Source of the DNA: BM003 sp963699835 | Lineage (GTDB): Bacteria; Pseudomonadota; Gammaproteobacteria; Steroidobacterales; BM003 | Assembly: GCA_963699835.1 (NCBI GenBank) | Contig: CAVOVJ010000003.1 | Span: 310,001-374,000, forward strand | DNA length: 64,000 bases | Reading direction: 5' to 3' | Shown here: positions 9,852 to 20,966 of the stretch, piece after piece | Position numbering within the stretch: the first letter of the stretch is position 1 | Layout of the letters: each line of letters begins with the position of its first letter | Position numbers and translations under genes: made by a program | The notes under the pieces: model-generated | Database searches by the model: none | Told to the model about the DNA's origin: nothing | Seen by the model: only the letters and a program-made list of their open reading frames with translations

Positions 9852-10421
9852 ATGCAGGGGCAATGGGGCTGGCTAAAAGGCGGTGTTGCGCTCGGGCTCA
9901 CCTTCCTCCTTGCGGTGACACTGGTAAAACCGATCGGCGTCTCCACCCAGTTCGTTATCGCCGACGGGCTGATATGGAGTTTGTTCGATCGCGATCTCGT
10001 GACATCCGACAGCACGGCGAAAAGCGGTTTTTCCAGCCACAACGCCTATCTCGACAAGAGCGGCGGGAAATACGCAAAAAGCGTGGCAAACCCGATCAAC
10101 TACGGTTTCGTTTTCGTGCTTGCGATGATTGCCGGCGGATTCCTGTCATCGCGCCTCGGTGCGCGCACGCGTGAGCCGCAAGTCCCCGAAGTCTGGTCGC
10201 AAAGGTTTGGCCACAATCGTGCGTTGCGCATGGGCACAGCGTTTGCGGCCGGCACGCTGGTGGTATTCGGCGCTCGTCTGGCCGGCGGCTGTACCAGCGG
10301 TCATATGATGAGCGGGATGATGCAGACCTCGCTGTCCGGGTACCTGTTTGCGCTGGGAGCGTTTGCTGTGGCCATACCCACGGCCATGCTGGTATTCGGA
10401 CGCCACCAGGCGGGAGATTGA
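9852..10421 (+). CDS. YeeE/YedE family sulfur transporter subunit, first half
   Basis: This inner-membrane protein of 189 residues has about four to five membrane segments and the family motif GARLAGGCTSGHMMSGM around residues 138-154. Its Cys is the proposed relay residue for thiosulfate or reduced sulfur in the YeeE/YedE (TsuA-like) fold. It pairs with the next gene, four bases downstream; such split pairs (PmpA/PmpB type) together make a full transporter. The large loop around residues 45-75 (DRDLVTSDSTAKSGFSSHN) is unusual for its length. Expression is likely controlled by the palindrome-bearing promoter just upstream. Confidence 0.8.
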   Translation: MQGQWGWLKGGVALGLTFLLAVTLVKPIGVSTQFVIADGLIWSLFDRDLVTSDSTAKSGFSSHNAYLDKSGGKYAKSVANPINYGFVFVLAMIAGGFLSSRLGARTREPQVPEVWSQRFGHNRALRMGTAFAAGTLVVFGARLAGGCTSGHMMSGMMQTSLSGYLFALGAFAVAIPTAMLVFGRHQAGD

Positions 10422-10424
10422 GTC

Positions 10425-11051
10425 ATGCAGATTTTTCTTGCTGTTTTGCTGGGACTGCTGTTCGGATTTGTGTTGCATCGCATTTCTGCAGCCAGCCCGC
10501 AGGTCATCATCGATATGTTGCGGCTCAAAGACCTGCGCCTGATGAAGACGATTATTTTCGCTATCGGCTTGGCCACCTGCGGGTTGTTTCTCGGCCTCGC
10601 CAGTGGCCTCATCGACGTTGGCCATGTGTCGGTGAAAGCCAGTTATGCCGGGGTGATTGCCGGAGGCGGTCTGCTCGGGCTCGGCTGGGCGATTTCGGGA
10701 TTCTGCCCGGGCACCGGTTTGGTTGCCGCCGGTGCCGGCCGCAGGGACGCCTGGTATTTCATCGGCGGCGGTCTGGTGGGAGCATTCGCCTATATGCTGG
10801 CCTTCCCGTGGTTCGAGCAAAGCGGGATCCTGGATCCGATCGCCGGTGGCAAGGTCACCGTTGCGGCCACGGGCAGCGAAGCCTACCCGGCGCTGGTCGC
10901 GGGCCTGCCTGGCTGGTTGATCGCGCTCCTGATCGGAATTGCCCTGATGGTAATTGCCTGGCGGTTGCCGGCGAATTTGCAGCCGCCGCGCAGCGGCCAC
11001 ACTGCGACGCCCGGACATCACCCGACTCACACGGCCAACACGACCGGCTGA
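10425..11051 (+). CDS. YeeE/YedE family sulfur transporter subunit, second half
   Basis: A 208-residue membrane protein carrying the second signature motif of the family, AISGFCPGTGLVAAGAGRRDAW, with the conserved Cys. The first half has GGCTSGH and this half GFCPGTG, which matches the two pseudo-symmetric halves of single-chain YeeE proteins. The start ATG is three bases after the upstream stop, so the two are translationally coupled. The C-terminal tail (PPRSGHTATPGHHPTHTANTTG) is His- and Thr-rich and probably disordered. A terminator follows at 11086. Confidence 0.8.
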   Translation: MQIFLAVLLGLLFGFVLHRISAASPQVIIDMLRLKDLRLMKTIIFAIGLATCGLFLGLASGLIDVGHVSVKASYAGVIAGGGLLGLGWAISGFCPGTGLVAAGAGRRDAWYFIGGGLVGAFAYMLAFPWFEQSGILDPIAGGKVTVAATGSEAYPALVAGLPGWLIALLIGIALMVIAWRLPANLQPPRSGHTATPGHHPTHTANTTG

Positions 11052-11085
11052 CCGAATCCTCCCTCATAGCCCAGTGGGTAATTGT

Positions 11086-11110
11086 GCCGGCGGTTCACGC
11101 CGGCGTTTTT
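11086..11110 (+). terminator. Intrinsic terminator after the YeeE/YedE pair
   Basis: A perfect seven-base-pair stem, GCCGGCG (11086-11092) and CGCCGGC (11098-11104), with loop GTTCA, is followed by GTTTTTATT. It lies between the convergent YeeE/YedE operon and pepQ. Confidence 0.85.
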
Positions 11111-11134
11111 ATTCCGCGTTATTCCGCGCGCGTT

Positions 11135-12467
<1,333 letters not shown>

Positions 12468-12597
12468 GTTGATTCCGGTGCTGCGTGGCGATTGCGGCAG
12501 CATAACGAGGCTGGTGCAGGCTCACAAGCCTCTGGCCTTGGCGATGGACGGCGCGGATATGAGAGTATCTCCACCATGGGTCCGGGAGAGTACTGCA

Positions 12598-14308
12598 ATG
12601 AGTATGTCTGTAGTGGCGCGTCTTTGTGCGCTTGCCGTGCTGGTCGCAATCACTGACATGGCCGACGGTTTCGACAGGCAGGGCGACGACCCGTTTGCCT
12701 CGCGCTCGGAAGTGATTGCGCCGCATGGCATGGCTGCGACGAGCCAGCCGCTGGCGACACAAATCGCGCTGGATGTCCTGAAGGCCGGGGGGTCAGCGGT
12801 GGATGCGGCAATTGCGGCCAATGCGGCGCTCGGACTTATGGAGCCTACCGGTTGCGGTATCGGCGGTGATCTGTTCGCGCTCGTCTGGGATGGCACTGAC
12901 AAGAGCCTGCATGGGCTCAATGCCAGCGGCCGCTCGCCGCGCGCACTGGGTCTCGACTATTTTCGCGAACAGGGCCTGGAGAGTATTCCCAAGCGCGGCC
13001 CGCTGCCGGTGTCGGTCCCGGGCGCGGTCGATGGCTGGTTCGAGTTGCATGCCCGTTTCGGCCGTCTGCCCATGAAGGACCTGCTTGCGCCGGCGATCGC
13101 CTACGCGCGTGACGGATTCCCGGTGACCGAGGTGATTGCGTGGCACTGGGCGCGTAACGCTCGGAATATTGCGCGGTTACCCGGGTTTCGCCGAGGTATT
13201 CATGCCCGCCGGGAAAGCGCCGGCAAAGGGCGAAGTGTTTCGCAATCCGCGTCTTGCCGACACCTACCGCAGGATTGCAGAGGGGGGTCGCGATGCTTTT
13301 TACCGCGGCGAAATTGCCGTGACGATCGAACGCTACATGGCCGACAACGGCGGTTTCCTTAGCGCGGCGGATCTGGCCGAGCATAAGTCCGACTGGGTCG
13401 AACCGCTCTCTGCCGGTTACCGTGGCTACGAAGTATGGGAGTTGCCGCCGAACGGCCAGGGTATTGCGGCGTTGCAAATGCTCAACATTCTCGAAGATTA
13501 CGATCTGGCCGCGATGGGGTTTGGCAACGCCGACTACCTGCATGTACTGGTCGAAGCAAAAAAACTGGTTTATGCGGATCGCGCCCGCTACTACACCGAC
13601 CCCGCATTCCACGACGTGCCGGTCGACGGGTTGCTGTCGCAGGACTATGCCGCGGAACGGCGCGCGCTGATCGACATGCGCCGTGCGGCAGACGCGGTCG
13701 AGGCGGGTGCGGCCCCGATCGAACATGGTGATACGATTTACCTGACCGTGGCGGATCGCGATGGCAATATGGTGTCGCTGATACAGAGCAACTTTAGCGG
13801 TATGGGCTCCGGCATGACTCCGCCTGGCCTCGGTTTTGTTCTGCAAAATCGCGGCGAACTGTTCAGTCTGGATCCGGCACATGCCAACGTCTATGCGCCG
13901 GGCAAGCGTCCGTTCCACACGATCATTCCCGCATTCGTCACGCGCGCCGGAGAACCGTGGCTCGCATTCGGCGTCATGGGCGGTGCGATGCAGCCGCAGG
14001 GCCATGTGCAGATACTGGTCAACCTGATTGACTTCGGCATGAATTTACAACAGGCCGGGGATGCCCCGCGGATTCGCCACGTCGGTTCCGCCCAGCCGAC
14101 CGGAAAGCCCGCCGATGGCGGCGGTGAGATCTGGATGGAAAGCGGATTCGATGCCGCTGTCATGACCGAGTTGAAGCGGCGCGGGCATCGCATCGATGTC
14201 CGTGGCCAGGCATATGGCGGTTATCAGGCGATCGCCCGCGACGCCACCAACGGCGTGTGGATAGGCGCGTCGGAATCGCGCAAAGACGGCCACGCCGCAG
14301 GGTATTGA
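12598..14308 (+). CDS. ggt: Gamma-glutamyltransferase, one apparent frameshift
   Basis: An Ntn-hydrolase that cleaves and transfers gamma-glutamyl groups, for example from glutathione, usually in the periplasm. ATG at 12598 follows GGGAGAG by seven bases and gives a signal-peptide-like start MSMSVVARLCALAVLVAITDMADG. The large-subunit region shows GLMEPTGCGIGGDLFALVWD and VSVPGAVDGWFELHARFG. An extra T near 13177 breaks the frame; its removal joins ARNIAR to YPGFAEVFMPAGK. The likely autoprocessing Thr lies in HGDTIYLTVADRDGNMVSL, followed by SGMTPPGLGFVLQNR and a HTIIPAFV segment. Corrected length is about 569 residues. Confidence 0.85.
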
Positions 14309-14379
14309 GGCGCCGCAAGGCCCGCAGGAAACGTGGCCGCAATCAGCAGGTGGCAGGGTCTGGCTGCAATCCGATCGGC

Positions 14380-17250
14380 TCAGCGTGAGCTGGCGCGTTC
14401 CGCGGCCGCACTGCATACGTCGGGCTGTCCCCGTTCAAGCGTACGGCGGAGATACTCACCGGTGTAGGATCCGGCGGCCTCGGCGACCTGCTCTGGCGTG
14501 CCTTCCGCCACCAGCTGACCGCCGCCGTCTCCGCCTTCCGGGCCGAGGTCGAGGATCCAGTCCGCCGTCTTGATGACATCAAGATTGTGCTCTATCACTA
14601 CCACTGTGTTGCCCTGGTCACGCAGCCGCAACAGGACCTCCAGGAGGTGCGCGATGTCGTGAAAGTGCAATCCGGTCGTGGGCTCGTCGAGGATATACAG
14701 TGTGCGCCCTGTGGCCCGTTTTGCCAGTTCCTTCGCCAGTTTTACCCGCTGCGCTTCGCCGCCCGAGAGCGTGGTCGCATTTTGCCCGATCCTGACATAT
14801 GACAATCCGACATCGACGAGCGTTTGCAACTTGCGCGCTATTACCGGGACGTTGTGAAAGAACCGCAACGCGTCCTCTACTGTGAGTTCCAGCACTTCCT
14901 GGATATTGCGCCCCTTATAGCGGATGTCCAGGGTCTCGCGGTTATAGCGATGGCCCTGGCAGATGTCGCACGGCACATAGACATCCGGGAGAAAGTGCAT
15001 CTCGACCTTGATGACACCGTCGCCCTGGCAGGCCTCACAGCGCCCACCTTTAACGTTAAAGCTGAACCGGCCGCTGCGATACCCGCGCGAGCGAGCCTCC
15101 TGGGTGTTGGCAAACAGTTCGCGGATCGGCGTGAACAAGCCGGTGTAGGTGGCCGGATTCGAGCGCGGTGTCCGCCCGATCGGGCTTTGGCTGATATCGA
15201 TCACCCGGTCGAAATGATCGAGTCCGTCGACACCTTCGCAGGGCGCCGCCGCGATTGCGGAGTCGTTGATGGCGCGCGCGGCATGCGCGTAGAGCGTGTC
15301 ATTGACCAGTGTCGACTTGCCGGATCCGGATACGCCGGTGACGCAGGTCATTAGTCCGACCGGGATCTTCGCGTCGATGCCCTTGAGATTGTTGCCCTGC
15401 GCATTACGCACCGTCACTATGCGCTTTGCATCGACGGGAGTGCGCAGCGGCGGTACCGCGATCCGCTGACTGCCGCTCAGGTAACGCCCGGTGAGTGAGG
15501 CCGGGTTGTCGCAGATGTCCTGGGGTTGTCCCTGGGCAATGACCTCGCCGCCATGTACGCCCGCGCCGGGCCCGAGATCGACAACATGATCGGCCGCGAG
15601 AATCGCCTCTTCGTCGTGTTCGACGACTATCACGGTATTGCCGAGATCGCGCAGGTGGAACAGCGTTTCAAGCAAACGGCGGTTGTCGCGCTGATGCAGG
15701 CCGATAGACGGTTCGTCGAGAATGTACATTACGCCGACCAGCCCGGAGCCGATCTGGCTGGCAAGACGGATTCGTTGCGCTTCACCGCCGGACAGCGTTT
15801 CCGCGCTGCGGTTCAGCGTCAGGTATCCGAGCCCGACATCGGCCAGAAACCGCAGCCGGTCGCCAATTTCCTTGACTACCTTGCGAGCGATTTCGCCGCG
15901 CCATCCGTCCAGTTGCATGGACAGAAAGAACGCCAGCGCATGATCGACCGACATTGCCGTGATTTGCGGCAGGGTCAGATCCGCGACGAACACGTTGCGC
16001 GCGGCGCTGTTGAGACGGTGGCCGCCGCATTCGCTGCATGCCTGCACCGACTGGTATTTCGCGAGCTCCTCGCGAACGACGGAGGATTCCGTTTCGCGGT
16101 AGCGCCGTTCCATGTTCGGGATGATGCCCTCGAAACGGTGACTGCGCTCCACGCTGCCGCCACGGCCATCGAGATAGGTGAAATTGATTCGCTCGTCACC
16201 ACTGCCGAACAGCACCACCTGGCGGATGTTTTCGGGCAGCTGCCGGAACGGCTTCTCGATATCGAATTTGTAGTGCTGCGACAACGACCGCACCAGCTGG
16301 AAGAAATAGCTGTTGCGCCGGTCCCATCCGCGAATCGCACCGCCGGCGAGGCTCAGCTCGGGATGGACGATCACCCGCTCCGGATCGAAGAAGTCGCGGG
16401 TGCCGAGGCCGTCGCAGGCCGGGCAGGCCCCGGCCGGGTTGTTGAACGAGAAAAGGCGCGGTTCGAGTTCGGCAAGACTGTAGCCGCAGACAGTGCAGGA
16501 GAACCGGTCGGAAAACGCGAGTTCCGCAGCATCGCCGTGCATAAACGCGACCGCCGCCAGGCCGTCGGCGAGACCCAGCGCGGTTTCGAATGACTCGGCC
16601 AGCCGCAGCGCGGCGTCGGGACGAACGCGAAGCCGGTCGACGACGACCTCGATGGTGTGGCGGCGGCGCAGATCGAGCGTTTCCAGCGCGTCGAGTTCGA
16701 CAACCTCGCCGTCGATCCGCGCCCTGATGAAGCCCTGCGCCCGCAGGCTGGCCAGCAGCTTGCCGTGTTCGCCCTTGCGTTCGCGCACCACGGGCGCGAG
16801 CAGCAGGATTGCAGTGCCCTCGGGCAGCTGCAGTACCTGGTCGACCATTTGCGATACAGTCTGCGCCTCGAGCTGCTGGCCATGCTCGGGGCAGGTGGGC
16901 ATGCCGGCACGGGCAAACAGGAGCCGCAGGTAATCATAGATTTCGGTGACCGTTCCGACCGTTGAACGCGGGTTATGCGAGGTCGATTTCTGCTCGATCG
17001 AGATCGCCGGCGACAGCCCCTCGATGTGGTCGACATCCGGTTTTTCCATTACCGACAGGAATTGCCGCGCGTAGGTGGAGAGGGACTCGACGTAGCGGCG
17101 TTGCCCTTCCGCGTAGATAGTATCGAAAGCGAGCGACGACTTGCCGGAACCGGACAGCCCGGTGATCACGATCAACTGATCGCGCGGCAGATCCAGATCG
17201 ACATTTTGCAGATTATGGGTGCGGGCGCCGCGGATACTAATGAACTGCAT
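14380..17250 (-). CDS. uvrA: Excinuclease ABC subunit A
   Basis: UvrA recognises DNA lesions and loads UvrB in nucleotide excision repair. It has 956 residues, intact. Two ABC ATPase modules are visible: Walker A TGLSGSGKSS near the N-terminus and TGVSGSGKSTLVND in the middle, each with an LSGGEAQR signature. Zinc-binding cysteines are seen in CTVCGYSLAEL ... ACPACDG and in CEACQGDG ... CDICQGHRYN. The start at ATG 17250 gives MQFISIRGARTHNL; a second ATG lies one codon upstream. It is divergent from the MFS gene. I found no convincing LexA box in the 78-base divergent gap. Confidence 0.96.
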   Translation of the reverse strand: MQFISIRGARTHNLQNVDLDLPRDQLIVITGLSGSGKSSLAFDTIYAEGQRRYVESLSTYARQFLSVMEKPDVDHIEGLSPAISIEQKSTSHNPRSTVGTVTEIYDYLRLLFARAGMPTCPEHGQQLEAQTVSQMVDQVLQLPEGTAILLLAPVVRERKGEHGKLLASLRAQGFIRARIDGEVVELDALETLDLRRRHTIEVVVDRLRVRPDAALRLAESFETALGLADGLAAVAFMHGDAAELAFSDRFSCTVCGYSLAELEPRLFSFNNPAGACPACDGLGTRDFFDPERVIVHPELSLAGGAIRGWDRRNSYFFQLVRSLSQHYKFDIEKPFRQLPENIRQVVLFGSGDERINFTYLDGRGGSVERSHRFEGIIPNMERRYRETESSVVREELAKYQSVQACSECGGHRLNSAARNVFVADLTLPQITAMSVDHALAFFLSMQLDGWRGEIARKVVKEIGDRLRFLADVGLGYLTLNRSAETLSGGEAQRIRLASQIGSGLVGVMYILDEPSIGLHQRDNRRLLETLFHLRDLGNTVIVVEHDEEAILAADHVVDLGPGAGVHGGEVIAQGQPQDICDNPASLTGRYLSGSQRIAVPPLRTPVDAKRIVTVRNAQGNNLKGIDAKIPVGLMTCVTGVSGSGKSTLVNDTLYAHAARAINDSAIAAAPCEGVDGLDHFDRVIDISQSPIGRTPRSNPATYTGLFTPIRELFANTQEARSRGYRSGRFSFNVKGGRCEACQGDGVIKVEMHFLPDVYVPCDICQGHRYNRETLDIRYKGRNIQEVLELTVEDALRFFHNVPVIARKLQTLVDVGLSYVRIGQNATTLSGGEAQRVKLAKELAKRATGRTLYILDEPTTGLHFHDIAHLLEVLLRLRDQGNTVVVIEHNLDVIKTADWILDLGPEGGDGGGQLVAEGTPEQVAEAAGSYTGEYLRRTLERGQPDVCSAAAERASSR

Positions 17251-17328
17251 CATAGAGTGTCGGGTCGGAGCGCTGGGCAAACTGGTAATATACGCCGCCT
17301 TTCGACCGAGGCGCAAAAGGAGCCTGGC

Positions 17329-18543
17329 TTGCACCGAGAGGAATCCGTAAAAATCGCGTTGTTGCCGCATGAGAAGCGCAGCGTCGCCGTGCTGGCGTCG
17401 GTGTTTTCGCTCCGGCTGCTCGGACTTTTCATGTTATTACCGGTGCTTGCGCTGTATGCGGAGCGGCTGGACGGGGCGACTCCGACGCTGATTGGTATCG
17501 CGGTCGGTGCCTATGGCATGACCCAGGCTGCGCTGCAGATTCCGTTTGGCTGGCTGTCGGACCGGATCGGGCGGCGGCCGGTGATCCTGTTCGGCCTGTC
17601 CGTTTTTATCGTCGGCAGCATCGTCGCCGCGTACGCCGATACGATCTGGGGCGTCGTCGGTGGCCGCGCGCTGCAGGGCGCGGGTGCAATCTCGGCGGCG
17701 CTGACGGCGATGCTTGCGGACCGCACCCGGACTGACGTGCGCACGCGTGCAATGGCTTTTCTCGGCATGAGTATCGGCATGTCGTTCATGTTGTCGCTGG
17801 TGCTTGGCCCGGTGTTGAACGTATGGATCGGCGTCGGCGGCATGTTCTGGCTGTCCGCGTTGCTCGGCGTGGCGGCGATTCTGATGATGCTCGCGCTGCG
17901 TGAACGGGCGCCGGGTGAGGCGGCCCCGGTTGCGCGGGCGCCGGGCGGATTTGCGATTGTATTGCGCGACCCGGCATTGCTGAGGCTTTACGTCGGCGTG
18001 CTCGGCCTGCACCTGACTATTACCGCGCTATTCGTCGCGGTGCCGTTTGCGTTGCGCGATTTTGCCGGACTTGCCGAAGCCAGGCACTGGCAGGTCTACC
18101 TGCTCGTCATCGTCGTATCTCTGGCCGGCACTGTGGCGCTGATTTTGACTGCCGAACGCTGGCGGCACGGCGACAAGACCCTGGCGATTGCGGTTGCTCT
18201 GCTGGCGCTGGCGCTGTTCGGCCTCGGCGGATTTCACTCAACCCTGTGGCAGATCGTCGTGCTAATGATTCTGTATTTTGCGGCATTTACCTTCCTCGAG
18301 GCACGCCTGCCCGCGGTCCTGTCGCAGACGGCGCCGGCCGAGCACCGCGGCGCAGCGATGGGGTTGTTCGCCAGCGCTCAGTTCTTCGGGGCGTTTCTCG
18401 GTGGCGGTTTTGCCGGCTCGATTATGGGTGCGGCGGGGATTGACGCGGTTTTTGCCGGCGCGGGTGCGGTGGCGCTGTTGTGGCTGCTGGTGGCGTTGTT
18501 GCCCTTGCGCGGCGCGCCCGACAAGACCCACGCGGCAGGTTAA
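17329..18543 (+). CDS. MFS efflux transporter
   Basis: A 404-residue major facilitator with about twelve membrane segments. The MFS motif GWLSDRIGRRP is seen after the second segment, and GRALQGAGAISAALTAMLAD fits segment four. The start is TTG at 17329, chosen because AAAGGAG ends six bases before it and no in-frame ATG lies near. A MFS gene between uvrA and ssb is a common arrangement in Gammaproteobacteria (YajR-like drug-efflux relatives). The substrate is unknown. Confidence 0.8.
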   Translation: MHREESVKIALLPHEKRSVAVLASVFSLRLLGLFMLLPVLALYAERLDGATPTLIGIAVGAYGMTQAALQIPFGWLSDRIGRRPVILFGLSVFIVGSIVAAYADTIWGVVGGRALQGAGAISAALTAMLADRTRTDVRTRAMAFLGMSIGMSFMLSLVLGPVLNVWIGVGGMFWLSALLGVAAILMMLALRERAPGEAAPVARAPGGFAIVLRDPALLRLYVGVLGLHLTITALFVAVPFALRDFAGLAEARHWQVYLLVIVVSLAGTVALILTAERWRHGDKTLAIAVALLALALFGLGGFHSTLWQIVVLMILYFAAFTFLEARLPAVLSQTAPAEHRGAAMGLFASAQFFGAFLGGGFAGSIMGAAGIDAVFAGAGAVALLWLLVALLPLRGAPDKTHAAG

Positions 18544-18655
18544 AACCGGCTCAATCACCCCGTTTTGTGGGTGCGCTTTGCCGCGCCAGAGCTTACAATT
18601 AGCGGTTTTCGTTGAAGCGCCCGGAAATCCGGGCCTTATTTGTAATGGAGCTGTC

Positions 18656-19096
18656 ATGGCGCGTGGTGTCAACAAGGTAATTCTGGTGGGTAATCTGGGC
18701 GCCGATCCGGATACACGCTATATGCCCAGCGGTGCGGCGGTGACGAACATTCGCATCGCGACCTCCGAGTCCTGGAAGGACAAACAGACCGGTGAGCAGC
18801 AGGAACGCACCGAATGGCACAATATTGCTTTTTTTGGCCGGCTTGCCGAAATTGCAGCGGAGTATCTGCGCAAGGGCTCGCAGGTCTACGTCGAGGGCAG
18901 GCTGCGGACCCGAAAATGGCAGGATCAGCAGGGTAACGACCGCTACACCACGGAAGTGATCGCCAACGAGATGCAGATGCTCGGCGGCAAGGGTGGCGGT
19001 GGCATGTCGGCGCCGGCGACCTCGTCGCGCGCGGCGGGCGGGCAGTCCTCGGCTCCGGCTCCAGCGGACGATTTCGACGACGACATTCCCTTTTAG
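18656..19096 (+). CDS. ssb: Single-stranded DNA-binding protein
   Basis: SSB coats single-stranded DNA and recruits replication and repair partners. It has 146 residues. The N-terminal OB fold runs from MARGVNKVILVGNLGADPDTRY to TTEVIANEMQMLG. A Gly/Ala/Pro/Ser-rich linker and the acidic tip DDFDDDIPF, which docks partner proteins, follow. GGAG lies six bases before the ATG at 18656. A GC-rich terminator follows at 19124. Confidence 0.96.
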   Translation: MARGVNKVILVGNLGADPDTRYMPSGAAVTNIRIATSESWKDKQTGEQQERTEWHNIAFFGRLAEIAAEYLRKGSQVYVEGRLRTRKWQDQQGNDRYTTEVIANEMQMLGGKGGGGMSAPATSSRAAGGQSSAPAPADDFDDDIPF

Positions 19097-19123
19097 GTCT
19101 CCACGAACGTGAATCACTGCACG

Positions 19124-19160
19124 GCGCGCCGGGTCCGGCGCGCGCTACTATTTTCGTTTT
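19124..19160 (+). terminator. Probable intrinsic terminator after ssb
   Basis: A nine-base inverted repeat, GCGCGCCGG (19124-19132) and CCGGCGCGC (19135-19143), is followed by a T-rich stretch ending in TTTTCGTTTTT. The T run starts a few bases after the stem, so efficiency may be moderate. Confidence 0.6.
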
Positions 19161-19178
19161 TCCTGAGGAACTACTGAG

Positions 19179-20891
19179 ATGAGCGACTTGATCAGACCCC
19201 ATGGAGGGGAGCTGAAGGATTTGTATCTGGGCGCGGACGAAGCGGAGGCTGCCAGACTGGCCGCACGCGATGTCGTGTCGTGGGATCTCACCCCGAGGCA
19301 ATTATGTGATATCGAACTGCTGTTGAATGGCGCGTTTTCACCGCTGACCGGTTTTCTCGGCAAGGCTGATTACGACCGCGTCGTCGCGGAAATGCGCCTG
19401 GCCGATGGCACGCTTTGGCCGATGCCGATCACTCTCGATGTCAGCGAAGCGTTCGCCACCAATCTGAAAAACGGCGATGCGATTGCACTGCGCGACGAGG
19501 AAGGCGTGCTGATTGCAATGCTCGATATCGAGGACATCTGGACTGCGGACAAGGCGGCCGAGGCTGAGGGCGTGTTCGGCAGCACTGACGAGACGCATCC
19601 GGGTGTGCATTTCCTGATGAATCGCGCCAACCCGGTCTATGTTGGCGGACGTCTGCGCGGGATCGAACCGCCGCTGCATTATGACTTTCGTCATCTGCGC
19701 GATTCCCCGCAGGAGCTGCGCGATCGTTTTTCCAAGCTCGGATGGCGCAAGGTCGTTGCCTTCCAGACCCGCAACCCGATGCATCGTGCCCACCAGGAGC
19801 TGACGTTCCGGGCTGCGCGCGATGTCGAGGCTAATCTGTTGATTCACCCGGTTGTCGGCATGACGAAGCCGGGCGATGTCGATCATTTCACCCGCGTTCG
19901 TTGTTACGAGAATCTGTTGTCGCATTACCCGGAGCAGACGACTTCGCTGTCGTTGCTGCCGCTGGCGATGCGTATGGCCGGGCCACGTGAGGCCGTATGG
20001 CACGCGCTGATCCGCAAGAACTATGGCTGCACGCATTTCATTGTTGGCCGCGATCACGCGGGTCCGGGCAAGGACAGCCAGGGGAACGATTTTTATGGCC
20101 CGTACGATGCGCAGGAACTGATGCGCCAATACGAGGACGAAATCGAGATCCAGATGGTGCCTTTCAAGATGATGGTCTATGTCGCCGAGCGTGCGCAGTA
20201 CGTTGCGGTCGATCAGACCAGCGACGACCAGACCGTGCTGAATATCTCCGGCACCGAGCTGCGCCGGCGCCTGCAGGAAGGGCTCGAGATACCGAGCTGG
20301 TTCTCCTACCCGGATGTGATCGCAGAGCTGCGGCGGACCCACCCGGCACGCCATCAGCAGGGGTTCTGCATGTTCTTCACCGGGCTCTCCGGCGCCGGAA
20401 AATCGACTCTCGCCAACGCTTTGATGGTGAAGCTGATGGAGCTCGGCGGACGTCGGGTGACACTGCTCGATGGCGACATCGTACGCAAGAACCTCTCCAG
20501 TGAGCTCGGTTTCTCGCGCGAACATCGCGACCTCAACATTCGCCGGATCGGCTATGTGGCAAGCGAGATCGTCAAAAACGGCGGCATTGCAATTTGCGCC
20601 CCGATTGCACCCTATGCGGCGACGCGGCGCGACGTTCGCGACGCGATCGAGGAATTCGGTGGGTTTATCGAGGTGCATGTCGCTACTTCGCTCGAGGTCT
20701 GCGAGGAGCGTGATCGCAAGGGTCTGTATGCGAAAGCGCGTGCAGGGCTGATCAAGGAGTTCACCGGGATCAGCGATCCGTACGAGGTCCCGGAAAAGGC
20801 CGAGATGACCATCGATACCGCTACATTGAGTCCGGAAGAGGCTGCCCAGCGCATGCTGGTCAAGCTCGAAAGCCTCGGCTACATCCGCTAG
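19179..20891 (+). CDS. Bifunctional sulfate adenylyltransferase / APS kinase
   Basis: A 570-residue fusion that activates sulfate to APS and phosphorylates APS to PAPS. The ATP sulfurylase part (about residues 1-390) is the homo-oligomeric Sat type, with the active-site motif QTRNPMHRAHQ from residue 196 and VGRDHAGPGKD. The APS kinase part starts around residue 395 with the P-loop GLSGAGKST at 402-410, then LLDGDIVRKNLS and APIAPYAATR. This differs from the heterodimeric CysDN system of E. coli. The reading frame is intact. The YeeE/YedE pair about 9 kb upstream is also sulfur-related but is not in the same operon. Confidence 0.93.
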   Translation: MSDLIRPHGGELKDLYLGADEAEAARLAARDVVSWDLTPRQLCDIELLLNGAFSPLTGFLGKADYDRVVAEMRLADGTLWPMPITLDVSEAFATNLKNGDAIALRDEEGVLIAMLDIEDIWTADKAAEAEGVFGSTDETHPGVHFLMNRANPVYVGGRLRGIEPPLHYDFRHLRDSPQELRDRFSKLGWRKVVAFQTRNPMHRAHQELTFRAARDVEANLLIHPVVGMTKPGDVDHFTRVRCYENLLSHYPEQTTSLSLLPLAMRMAGPREAVWHALIRKNYGCTHFIVGRDHAGPGKDSQGNDFYGPYDAQELMRQYEDEIEIQMVPFKMMVYVAERAQYVAVDQTSDDQTVLNISGTELRRRLQEGLEIPSWFSYPDVIAELRRTHPARHQQGFCMFFTGLSGAGKSTLANALMVKLMELGGRRVTLLDGDIVRKNLSSELGFSREHRDLNIRRIGYVASEIVKNGGIAICAPIAPYAATRRDVRDAIEEFGGFIEVHVATSLEVCEERDRKGLYAKARAGLIKEFTGISDPYEVPEKAEMTIDTATLSPEEAAQRMLVKLESLGYIR

Positions 20892-20897
20892 GAAGGG

Positions 20898-20919
20898 GGG
20901 GCCGCCTGCGGGCGGCCCC
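20898..20919 (+). terminator. Hairpin after sat-cysC, weak terminator candidate
   Basis: A nine-base-pair stem GGGGCCGCC / GGCGGCCCC with loop TGCG starts six bases after the stop. Only ATTTCCCC follows, so the T tract is poor. It may terminate or protect the mRNA end. Confidence 0.45.
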
Positions 20920-20966
20920 GATTTCCCCGACTTGATTAATCGCGGCTCGCGACTAGATTACTTAGG

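Noticed and set aside
12917..14005. Open frame antisense to the gamma-glutamyltransferase gene
   Set aside because: The plus strand codes a conserved enzyme; the antisense product has no recognisable domain.
17251..17328. LexA (SOS) box between uvrA and the MFS gene
   Set aside because: CTGGTAATATAC has a left half-site only; the CAG half is missing at the right distance.
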